DNA of 64,000 nucleotides from assembly GCF_918797505.1 (NCBI RefSeq), contig NC_092793.1:78117912-78181911 (forward strand), read 5' to 3'. Of this stretch, positions 1-9,900 are shown in pieces. The number at the start of each line of letters is the position of its first letter. Position 1 is the stretch's first letter. The position numbers and the translations under genes are program-made. This stretch comes from Bemisia tabaci (lineage: Eukaryota; Arthropoda; Insecta; Hemiptera; Aleyrodidae). Under the pieces are notes generated by a model. That model ran no database searches, was not told where the DNA came from, and was given only the letters and a program-made list of their open reading frames with translations.

Positions 1-779
1 GTTTTCGCGGTTAAGGAAGCTTTAACCACTGGGTTGGAGCTTCCTAGTCATTTACTCGATATCAGCTGATAGCAAACAAAGGTTACCAGGGAAACCGTAA
101 ACGTCTAACAACTATCGTGGCCATTGGGGCGATTATTGAAATGATATCGACTGTATGTCGCCGCTTACGACAGGACATAGCCCTATCTTAACTGTGTAAT
201 ATATCGCAATTCGATATTGTTTTGATTTTTAAAAGGAGCAATTCATTCATACAGTTCCGATTAGTTTTGGCGAACGGGCCCTTAACCTACGGCACTCGGC
301 TCATGGGAATTTTTTAACTCTAAATTTTTTAACCTAACTCTTCCATTCCGGGAACATATTTATTGAAAACGGCGACTTTTTCAACAGTCCTATTTTTATC
401 TACAACATCTAAGTGGCCCTTCATAATCATTTAATTTTGGCCCCTGGCCAGAAAAAGGTTCGGAAATTGCAGTGATTTTGCCGAAAATGCTGAAGTAAGT
501 AAATTTGGGCATTTTTTTTCCTTCTTCAAACTCTGTGGAGAAGCACTTCTCCTCCAGTACATCTATTTTTTTACTTATCTCTCGCAAGGTACATTTACAG
601 AAGGTGTGTTCCAGTATTAACAGTTCAGATTCGTGGTTTTTTTATTATAACGCTTATTTCGGAAAGCAATTATTACATTGTTCAATTCTACTGACTTTCA
701 ACACTCGATTATACTCCCGGCAAATTCTGCAGCAGCGTTTCAAATGTTGACTCTAATGCTTCCAACAGCCATCCGATGT

Positions 780-1310
780 CTAAGGGTTTATCCCTAGATT
801 TAGGGATTTTCCGGAATTTCCAGGGATTTAGGGATTTTTCAGGAAATCTAGGGATTTTTTTTTGATGAGGTAAAGTTACCAAAAATCAACTTTTTAACCT
901 CAATTCTAGCTTCGACAATCGAAAACATTTTTTCATCTATATTTTGTAGGCCTTTTTGGCAACACTATTTTCCCCGCAAATAAGCCGGAAATTAAAACGA
1001 TTGCGTCCTTCGATGTACTTGACATTCAACTGCATTCAACCTGTTAATAATAAGAAATCAACTAATATTCTTTCATTTTATTGGTCTGGATTAGCACTGC
1101 TTTCAGAGAGCGCCAAAATTCAAACGAGCCAATCAGATTTAAATATTGCAAATCGCTACATCGAATGACATCATGATTCTTCGTTAAAAATGGCGCTTTT
1201 TGCAAAATCTAGGGATTTTTTAAGTATATTTGAGCAAATCTGGGGATTTAGGGATTTTTAGCGAAATCTAGGCATTTTTTTTCTTCCCCGCTAGGGATTT
1301 AATATCGGAA
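780..1310. repeat. GGGATTT-motif-rich repeat pair flanking about 340 bp
   Basis: Two clusters of the motif (C)TAGGGATTT(AGGGATTT)TT, at about 780-860 and 1200-1310, are in direct orientation and flank an otherwise unremarkable segment. The clusters look like low-complexity transposon sequence. No terminal inverted repeat or target duplication was found, so the family is unknown. Confidence 0.4.
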
Positions 1311-2050
1311 GACTGGCTTCCAGTATCGTAGCGTTGATCGTCGCTGATGTCGAAATGGAACCTAATGCCGGACTTACTGTAACACCTCCATTCCTCAATT
1401 CCGGTGAGGAATACGTCTCTACCCTTAACTCAATATAAATATACAAATTGATAAGTGAGTGCTTTAGTCTCCTGAAAACAGAATTGCGAAACTTAAAATT
1501 GGAGAAAAATGATGAGTAAATGAAAAAATGGAACCAATTGATGGGATATGTCGCATGCCATTCTGACACAAAATATGGCGTCTATCGAATCACCTTAACT
1601 AAATAAAATAACCAAATTTTCAACTCTCAAACTATCAACTATCAACTATCAAATTTCAAACTATCAAAATTTCCAACAATGACAAAAATGATTGTAATAT
1701 ACCTATAATGTAATGAAATATACACGCTCTAATCATTTAATTTGTATTACCTTTATGTTATGTACCTACATGTTATACTATTTTTCTAATAAATTTTGCC
1801 AACATGCTTTTCAATTCAGTCTACAACATTTCATTCCGACGTGGCAATAATGATTTATAATGCCCCTAATCCATTAAAATGAATTACAATAGTAATGCCG
1901 CATTATAATGTCGTATTATACATCGCAACGATTCATGTCCTACTGATTATTGATTATTGTAAGATGAATTCTGTTTTCTCTGATTGTATGTTTCATACGT
2001 GCGAAGCAAGTACGGGTCACTAGAAACGTGGTTCGTACGGGTGGCTGATG

Positions 2051-2432
2051 AAATTGATCTTCGAATACCTTTTGATGAGCTAGGGAAATGGAACCATCTG
2101 CATCTCATGGACAATAAATAGTTGCCGTAATTAAGGTCATCCCGTGATTAAGGTGCCGTGATTTAAGTCATAAATTCTTCATCTAATTCTTGATTCATCT
2201 CCAAAATGTCTGCTAAAGCTTTCATGCGCTTCTCCTTGTATGCATGAATGAGCAAATTGGGTATCGAACAAGCGGACACTTTTTGAAAATTTAGATGATT
2301 CTGGACAATATCGTACAGAAGTCCACGAGCTGCAGATAGAACCATTACCTCTAGCTCATCAAAAGTTATTCGAAGATCATTCAACAACCTCTTTGACAAG
2401 TTGCAAAAACTTTTCGTTAACAATAGTGTCAC
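2051..2432 (-). repeat. Partial inverted duplication with an 89-codon open frame
   Basis: About 35 bp at 2053-2090 recur in inverted orientation at about 2343-2378 with few mismatches. The inner copy lies in an open frame of 89 codons (2163-2432, minus strand) that has no motif I recognise. The most economical reading is an old transposon fragment with a partly duplicated end. A lineage-specific exon cannot be excluded. Confidence 0.3.
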
Positions 2433-3390
2433 ACGGTACTAGGAATATTTACTATTTAACGAACCTTATATTTCCCTGACTTAGTCCTAAATTATAGAAG
2501 TATGCGTTACTTTTCCAGCAATCCAAAAAAACAATTATACAAAAAACCAATTCCTACACTTTCAGATATAAAAATGCAAATTTTTTGCAGCCTCGCTAAA
2601 CGACTTATCAACCAGAGATTTTTTAGGAAGCGGACCTCCAAAGAGCTTTCAAAATTAAAAGTATACAACAAGTGATAATGCCATGTATTCGCCATATCAA
2701 AGCCCAATACACATTTATACACCGGCTACGTAAATCTGCTAAGTTACAAAACATGAATCGACAGTTGTCGGATTGTACATCAATGACAAAATGTGTCTAG
2801 GCCCTCATTCTTGACTACAACTACTGCCCCCAGAGCCGCTCTCCGACGCCAATGCGTTGGAGCTTCCTGCTTGTTTCAGTTTGTAGGAACAACAATAGGT
2901 GTCCAAAAAGGTGCGTTTCATTGGCTTACCATCGCAATCTTGTCAAGCAAATTTGATGAAACATTTGATGCTTTAGAGGGAAGGAGTTCACATACCCCGT
3001 CGGAAATTTTTATGAGGGAAAGAGAGAAAAAAGAACTGAATACCAAAGTTTATGTTGATGACTTAGAGTTATTGGAATCTCTTCGTTTTCCAATACCCTG
3101 GCTTCCAAAATTTCCAAATTCCCTGCCTTTTTGCTGACTTTCTTTGACCTTTGGACAAAACTTCCACTTAGATTTTCTCATTTGATTATAACTTAAGCTA
3201 AACTTCTGACACATTTTTCACTTGTAGAGATTTAAATTACATAAAAAGGCACACGGAAGTTATTCGTTTTCTGGAATGGCATCTGCTGAAGTGGCTGAGT
3301 GGATGTGCCACTTGTAAAATTCCTTGACTTTCCCCAAGAATAGAGCTCATGTCAGTATGAGGGATTTGTAATCAATGTGCAATTTCTCAA

Positions 3391-3780
3391 ATAAAATTTT
3401 GCAAGAAACACAATGGTGCCACTGGTTTTTCTGCAACGGACTCCAAACCTTCAAGAAAAGGTGGCAATGGAGGGGATATTCACGCTTTGCTGAGAGTCCT
3501 CCTCATATCCAGTCAAACTCTCCATGTACAGATAGGGAGTAAATACATTATCAGGGTTGCCACATTATTTGAGGACACCAATGCAGGAACCACAGCAAAC
3601 CTGCTAGTGTATTTGCTCCTTATTTGAGCATGGCGAGTTTGACTAGATATAGAGGCGGACTCTCAGAGTAGCAAGGGGGATCTCCTCCAAAATAGCCTCG
3701 ACTTTGGAAGCTTCTTTTGAGCTGAAGAGTCCGTTTCAGAGAAAACTATTGACACCATTGTGTTTCTTGCAAAATTTAAT
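3391..3780. mobile_element. Fold-back (long inverted repeat) element, about 390 bp
   Basis: The outer 30 bp or so (ATAAAATTTTGCAAGAAACA on the left) return inverted at 3751-3780. Pairing continues inward, with mismatches, through the GGACTC and GAGAGTCC segments to about 3545 and 3615, leaving a short loop. There is no coding capacity. This is a non-autonomous fold-back or MITE-type element in the presumed TRMT2A intron. No clear target duplication was seen. Confidence 0.7.
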
Positions 3781-3835
3781 ACAAGAAAAGGTATTTAAAT
3801 CGGAAATTCCTCACACATGCAAGAGCTCCACCAGA

Positions 3836-4110
3836 ATGTCTACTATAACAGGCTGACCAAAAATCAGTTCTTTTACAGTACATTCCCAAGAAATTCAGTA
3901 CCTCCTGAACAGAAAAATTCGGGACTTTTTTAGTACCTCAAATAGACGAAATTTGATAAATATCAAAAATTTGAAGTTCTCGCTCAAAATGCTACAAAAA
4001 TTACAAAAAATGGAAAAATTCTGGACCATCTTACAGAATTTCCGCACTTTTTCAGTACTTCCGGACCGCTCTTAAAAATTCAGTACTATTTCCGGACTTG
4101 TATATATCCT
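3836..4110. repeat. Dispersed repeat with TTTCCGGACTT motifs
   Basis: The segment contains repeated phrases such as AATTCAGTACT and TTTCCGGACTT. Its right end (about 4060-4115) closely resembles about 62725-62800, which ends in a TAGACACCCTG-type terminus. This points to a shared mobile element family. The ends are not defined here. Confidence 0.4.
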
Positions 4111-4170
4111 GTCCACTCCCTGACTTTTCCAGGATAGCACAGAGTGCTGAATTAAAGTGTATGGACTTAC

Positions 4171-6198
4171 TTGTTTCTCATAAGGTAAATTACATAAGGG
4201 GACCACACTGTGCTTTAGCGCTTCATCCTGGGATTCAAAGGCAAGTTTTGGCTTTTTAGGATTAGCCTCTTGGTCTTCTTCTAGTCTCCTCTTTACAAGA
4301 GGGTCTGGACATGCATCTGCCAGCTGTCAAGAAAACCACGTTTTAAAAGAAAGAGGAAAATATAGGTATTAATTTTCTACTCACATAAATTTCTTTTGAT
4401 GAGTTTCTTCTCTAAAAAGTATTTAAACGGATGTGAGACCAAACTTACAGAAAGATCCTTTGGATTCCCATCTTTTGAAAAAATTTCAAGCTTCTTAAAG
4501 GGATTTTTCCACCATCTCAAGCAATCTAAAGATTTGTAAGCAATCTAACAGAACTGACGCATGAATCAGGAAAGAAAGTTTTTATGTTTCCTTGAACAAG
4601 CATTTTAAACAGCAAAACCAAAAGTAGTCATTATCACAGCACTAGATTTTAGAAGTGAGACTTCCAAAAAGGCACATCATTTCTTTAAAATATATGGAAG
4701 ATTTGAACTTGGCTATTTTGCCCAGCTGCTTAGATTGTTATCTATTTGGTAAAATTACTGAAGAAATTTGATTTGTCATCAAACATTGAAACATACTGTT
4801 AAATTCTGGCATACAGGAATCATATACGTTAAATTTAAAATGCTTTTTTTGTACCTGTGCAGACAGGGTTTTCTTCTTCCACTCAAAGTTATTGAGAACC
4901 TCCAATGCTTTCTGCCTGTCCTCATCTGATCTAAAACAAACATACATCCACGGGGAACCCATGTTTCGTCTGTTATTTTTTGGTGGTTTAAGCTTACTTG
5001 GGTTTAATTTCAGTTTATGCGACATCAGTTTCTTGAATTCCTGAAAAGAGAAAGGAAGTTATAAATGTAACAAGGGTAGGTATGTCATCATCTGAGATCT
5101 TTGCTTTTTCATCACTTTTTTTACTCATCCATTACTTCCTAGTACTTTCTCTTTTTAACAGTTTTTTGAAATCTTTACCTTTTTAGGTATTGTCTTTTCC
5201 TCTTCTATCTTTTAGGTAGGTACCTCAAATGCATTATGAACGCAGACACAGGCTGATTCTCTTGTGTAAGAGAATTCAAATTGGGAGAGAGAAATGTGGG
5301 AATTCTGGAGGAATGAACTGCACCATGTAGAATCTAACTACGAATTAGCAGAAACTTGTTGAAGTAACTTTTGTAAACGAATTGAGCACCTCCAGAGCTT
5401 TTTCTGTAAATTCATTCCAAAAATCCTCACTTTCAGAAAGTACCTTAACATTAAAAATCCAAACATTTTCTGTACTTCTGTGCTTACTGATCTTTCAAAA
5501 TCAGTGTATTCTCCATGGAAGATTAAGTACATCCTGTTAGAGGTGTTCACTGCCCATGCAGAATCTGAACTTAGACTTCCCTGGGTATTCTAGGAAAATT
5601 CAAGAACCTTTGTTAATGTCTGTAGCTCTCAATGGATAACAGTGAAAGTTTGCAGGCTCCGTTTATACGCCTGAAAATTTCCATGGAAGGAGGAATGAGT
5701 TCCAAAGGAATTCTACAGTTTTCAAGCCCAACCAAATCATGCTCCCTACAAACAATGCTTACATGGAACTTTTTTGGGAGGCAAGATGTCTAGAAGTTTA
5801 GATCTTCCTGTGTAAGCTACGGAAGAGGGAGAATAAGATTAAAATGTACTGTAAGCCATGTGGAGACTTACATTAATACCGTAGTATTTTGGCAGGTTCC
5901 TGATCATGAGTTTGAACTTTTCAGCTGTAAAATTATCCCGCTCCAGGTATGCAAAGGGATTGCGTTCTTCTGACACTTCATTGGGTTGTGATGAGGCTTT
6001 CACATTTGTTCTTTCCTCATCGCACATGTTATTTTTCACATCGGCTTCATGGGTGTTAAGGACCTTAGACTCATCGACACATGCCTCATGCTTGACTTGA
6101 GTATCAGAGGCAATTCCATCAGATATGATTTCTTGATGATTTGGAGGTTCTTCAGCAGAACCAGGATCATCATGGAGTTCGGGTAAAATTTCAGCCAT
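4171..6198 (-). CDS. TRMT2A: TRMT2A, 5' exons (tRNA uracil-5-methyltransferase homolog A), partial
   Basis: Three exons are read on the minus strand: 5872-6198, 4855-5040 and 4171-4323. All are phase 0, with GT/AG borders (donors GTAAGT, GTACAA, GTAAGT). Together they encode about 160 residues: an acidic, low-complexity N-terminal tail (residues 1-90), an RRM starting near MIRNLPKYYGIN and continuing through KLGLNP-like and SDEDRQKALEVL phrases, then a linker with ADACPDPLVKRR and PLCNLPYEKQ. This order matches animal TRMT2A, which makes 5-methyluridine in tRNA and other RNAs. The SAM-dependent methyltransferase domain is not in this window and must be encoded by exons to the left. I chose the ATG at 6198; the frame stays open upstream to 6318 without a better start. 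The family call is firm; the activity of this copy is inferred. Confidence 0.85.
4855..5040 (-). CDS. TRMT2A: TRMT2A exon 2: rest of the RRM
   Basis: The exon has 62 codons, phase 0 at both ends. It encodes the second half of the RRM, including the RNP1-like strand WMYVCFRS and the helix DRQKALEVLNNF, followed by the typical TRMT2A W-K-x-K-x-L-S ending. Confidence 0.85.
5872..6198 (-). CDS. TRMT2A: TRMT2A exon 1: N-terminal tail and first RRM strand
   Basis: The exon has 109 codons from the ATG (MAEILPELHDD) to the donor GTAAGT. The tail is rich in Asp, Glu and Asn with no visible fold. The final 20 residues hold the RRM RNP2-like strand (LMIRNLP). The tail is the part most likely to vary between species. 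Confidence 0.8.
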
Positions 6199-6617
6199 GA
6201 AGGCGACTTCGACAAAAGAAAAGAAAAGTAAATAAAATACCGTTGCGTGCAAAGAATTAAGGAAGTAAACCAAGTTGGATTGAACCACAGAATAATTTAA
6301 TTCTATGATTGAACACAAGACACTACCTATCTACCGACACAGACACATGCTCGCATGCCTCGGCTTTTCACGTGATAAAAAATCAGGATAGACATAACCT
6401 CATTCTTAATGTAAACAAAGTGCAAGAGGGAAAGCAGGGACGAGTTTTGTTGTGAGCGTTTGAAGTTTTTATTTTATTTCATTATCAGTCACCATTCTTT
6501 TTAAGTTTCCTTCTTTTGTTGTTCCAATTACCTAAAATCAATGGTCAGTGAAGCCTAGCTGAGGTATCAATGTTTTTATTTTAATATTTTTACATAAATG
6601 ACTTTCTGACTAGAGTT
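6199..6617. promoter_or_regulatory. Shared upstream region of TRMT2A and DCLRE1A (probable bidirectional promoter)
   Basis: The two start codons (TRMT2A at 6198 on the minus strand, DCLRE1A at 6618 on the plus strand) are 419 bp apart and diverge. No other gene fits between them, so both 5' UTRs and both core promoters should lie here. No clear TATA box stands out at a convincing position. A bidirectional housekeeping promoter is the simplest model, inferred from geometry alone. Confidence 0.55.
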
Positions 6618-6951
6618 ATGGATTCTGATAGTGACAATGATCTTTTCGTTAAAAAACCCCCTAAGAAGACTGTCAGGAAGTCTAAAAGTGTGCAGGGGCA
6701 GAGAGAAAATTCGCAAAGGAAGAAAGAAAATTCTCAGAAGAAGAAGCAGCGTTTAAACGAAACTAAGGTTCCCAAAGGGGAAGATGTAAACATAAGAGCG
6801 CCTTCGAAATCCCCTGAAAGACGTGAACAGGAACTTGAAGATACAATCGCAAGCATTTACTGTCCAACTTGTCAAGCTCCACTTCATTATTTGAAAATCT
6901 CTCCTGATATTCATGCTGCCTCCTGTGCGGTTGATTGGAGCGATCTTCCAG
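6618..6951 (+). CDS. DCLRE1A: DCLRE1A exon 1: N-terminus and UBZ4 zinc finger
   Basis: The exon begins [17 protein letters not shown] and has a Lys/Arg/Gln-rich stretch that could hold a nuclear signal. It then has [11 protein letters not shown] followed by H and C at the spacing of a UBZ4 finger (C-x2-C ... H-x3-C). It ends one base into a codon; joining to 7961 gives [11 protein letters not shown], the sequence context seen after the finger in SNM1A proteins. Confidence 0.88.
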
Positions 6952-9900
6952 GTGAGATGTCCGTCGTCTTTGCTATGAGTCTTTCCTTATTTCCTTTGCA
7001 TTGAAAAACTCGTCACAGGCAGGTGCATTTTCTATTGTTCAGAGTATGTAGTTTCATAGATTTAGAGGAAACTCAGAGTTTTACTGCTCACAACAGTCAT
7101 AGACCAGTGAAAACTTAACGAAGCTCATCTACTTTGATGAAGTCAGGCAAACGAGCCCTTGAGGTGGGAAAATAATCAAATGAAGTAACTACATGACTGA
7201 CCAGATAGGTTAATTCCGCAACATCTGGTGCTAAAAACACGAACAATTCACCCTTTGAAAGGAAGAGAAAGTCAGAGAATGTTAAATTGTGAATTTGAGA
7301 AGAACAGATAAAACTTAGGGGGCTGTTGACAGTCTTTGAAATAATGCATTTCAAATTTTCATCACACATACGAGACAAGGTATGAATGTAAGCACTCTGA
7401 AAAATATTTTCTTTTCAAAATTCCATCTTAAACACATTTGAGCAAAGAAAATTACTGGTAGGTATCAACTCTTAAGCAAGACATGAAACTTTTTACATAC
7501 CTAGCAATGATCACGAAAAATTTGAATTCCCGGCTCAGAAGGAAAACCTTATTCTACCGGAATCCAAAGTGTGCACTACGGTATTTTGGCAGGCTTTTTA
7601 ATGAAACAATGTTTCTTCCTTGCCCCGAGTTGTTTAAAGTGTAAAGAATGTACAAAAGCTGAACGGAAGCTTCGAGATCGAAGTTGCGTAGAATGTAATG
7701 ATAACATTTAGCATGCAGTGCAACTTAAGCAGAGTATAGTTCTTTTAAGGTAGACTGCGCCAATCTCTATCAAAGTTTGTGAGATCAAGGTCAGGTCTTT
7801 GTGTACACCTGCCACCTGTTATGTCGCCGAATCCCTTTTGTAGAACTTGCCAAAGTTCTTGCCAAAGCATCTTTTTTACTTTAAAATGAGAGTAATTATC
7901 TCATGACCTCCTTCAAAACCCTCAGAATCTTCTTGCTAATATAATAGCTTGCTGTTTCAGAATGTCCAGTAGGCGCAAGCTGTGCTGATGATAGCATTTT
8001 TCATTTCCGTGACTTTGCTCATGCAGCTCTCGCAGAATATCGTAGTACAAAGAATTTTGTTTCTCCACGTGTCAAGCGTCTAATTCGAAGTAAATCTAAA
8101 TCTAAGAAAACACCAGCTAGCACCAGAAAAATATCTCTAAATTCTCAGGTAAATTCAGGGGTAGACCATGAAGCCAAAGAAAAAGTAAAAAGAAAGTTAG
8201 ACTTGGGTGATGCAGATATCAGCAGTAGCAACCCGAACCTCGCTTCAAACTCTTATTATTCATTTGTTGAATCCGAGAAAAATTCCACTCGTAAATCTTA
8301 CAGCACATATTTCAGTGAGGAAGATGATGAAGAAGCTCAACTTGAGACTCCCTGCTTCATAGACCAGATGGAAGCAACAAAACCATGTTCCTCAGTCTCA
8401 CAGAGTACTCGCCAAAAGAGAAAAAATCCAGTCAATGAAAGTTGTAGCAAAGCTGCAGAAGAGCCCATTCTCAGAAAAGCTAACAGTACAAACAGTTGTA
8501 GGAAGAGTTTGGATCAAGAAATCAATGAATTGAGCAAGAGTGGTCCCAAATCTAAAAGGAGAAAATCCTCGCATACCAACACCTCCTCAGTTGACTGTGA
8601 CCATGCTGATAATCTTAAGTCGAATATCTCTCAATCCACAGCTATCTTAAATACGAAGATAAAATCTCTTGCAGATAATGCTCGTTTATCTAATTCAAAT
8701 GATGATGTGAAAAAATCAAGTACAGAGACTGGATCTGACAGTGATAATTCCTACCGCAAAATTCCTGGAACTTTAACGGATTCTCAGATCAAAGATTTCT
8801 CATTGGGCTCAACAACATACTCTCAACCTTGCTCAACACCATCATTGTCTGAAGCTCCTAATTATCTTTTAAATGCTGTTCATTCGGTCAAAGTTAAAAA
8901 AGAGATAAAAGAAGAGCCCATTGACCCTGAGGAGTTGTTTGTTGGCTCCCAAGAGCATCTTTCTAAAGTGCAAAATTTATGTTCTAATGCTGTTAAAGAA
9001 GAAACCATCTCAGAATCTTATCATTCAAACACAGTACCTGGTAATTCTTACCAAACTTTGAATAAAAACAGTGATACTCCTGAAAATTTAGAGAGTCTTC
9101 AGTCCACTTCTAGTTTCAAAATATCGTCCAAGCAGCAAATAAAGTCTGGAAATTTGAAGGAGGATCCGCTGACTATGGATAGTGATGAAGGAATCCCGGT
9201 GTTATTTTCGGATGAAGAGTTCGAACGGTGTTTTGAGAAGTATGATCATGATCCATCCAAGAAAACAGAAGACAACTTCAGCGTAGATGAATCATCAAAT
9301 GATTCTTCTGTATCAAGAGCCGGTTCTTTTTCAAAGAAACAAGGTAAGGAATCAGTTGATGTCATTTTAGTTGACTCAAAATTTTAATGGAGTCTTTGGA
9401 AGTTATTTATTCTTGTTAAATAAAAAAAAAACAACTGAAGACGATGAAATTATTTTCCATCTTTTTTTGCAGAAAGATCCATCTGTTTCATGTTTGAAAT
9501 TTTTAAAAGCTTATGAAGGTAAGTATTTTTTCGAACTCCCAGCAACTTTCATGGCTCACAATGCTATAATTTTCGAGAACTTAAATCTCCAATTAAAAGA
9601 GATGTTCAATGTGTCTTTAAGTAAGATTGAATGAAACAATTGGAAAATTAAGAAACTCAAACTCTCAGAGTGAATTCTTTCTCATTCATCCTCCTCAAAG
9701 TCTCTACTTTGCTTTTACCATTTTTTTGGGTTTTGTATACATTGAAATAATTTTAGGTATTCTAGGAGTGCTGCAAGCATGCTGTAAAATTAAAATTCTT
9801 AGTGGCTAAATAGTTAATTATTAGATGTCATCACTAAAAGAATGAAAATGACCATTGGAGTTTTCAGTAACTTATTTTATTGTTCCCTATTCAATTGCCT

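Larger units (their letters stand above)
1..4170. other. Region left of the visible TRMT2A exons (probably intron)
   Basis: No conserved coding exon is recognised here. If TRMT2A is intact, this is part of a long intron ending at the donor just below 4171. Contents: a stretch rich in repeated GGGATTT motifs (about 780-1310), an 89-codon open frame on the minus strand (2163-2432) with a partial inverted copy at about 2051-2090, an 114-codon plus-strand open frame (2793-3137) with no recognisable domain, a fold-back element (3391-3780), and a dispersed repeat (about 3836-4110). I would not call any of these open frames a gene. Confidence 0.5.

Noticed and set aside
2793..3137. 114-codon plus-strand open frame as a gene
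   Set aside because: No domain, mixed composition, and surrounded by repeat sequence; it probably lies in the TRMT2A intron on the opposite strand.
5839..6318. Earlier start for TRMT2A at 6318
   Set aside because: The frame is open but the added hydrophobic stretch is not typical of TRMT2A, and ATG at 6198 starts a family-like acidic tail.
8203..9387. 394-codon open frame as a stand-alone gene
   Set aside because: It is the middle of DCLRE1A exon 2; the true exon starts at 7961 after an acceptor and stops at the donor at 9344.
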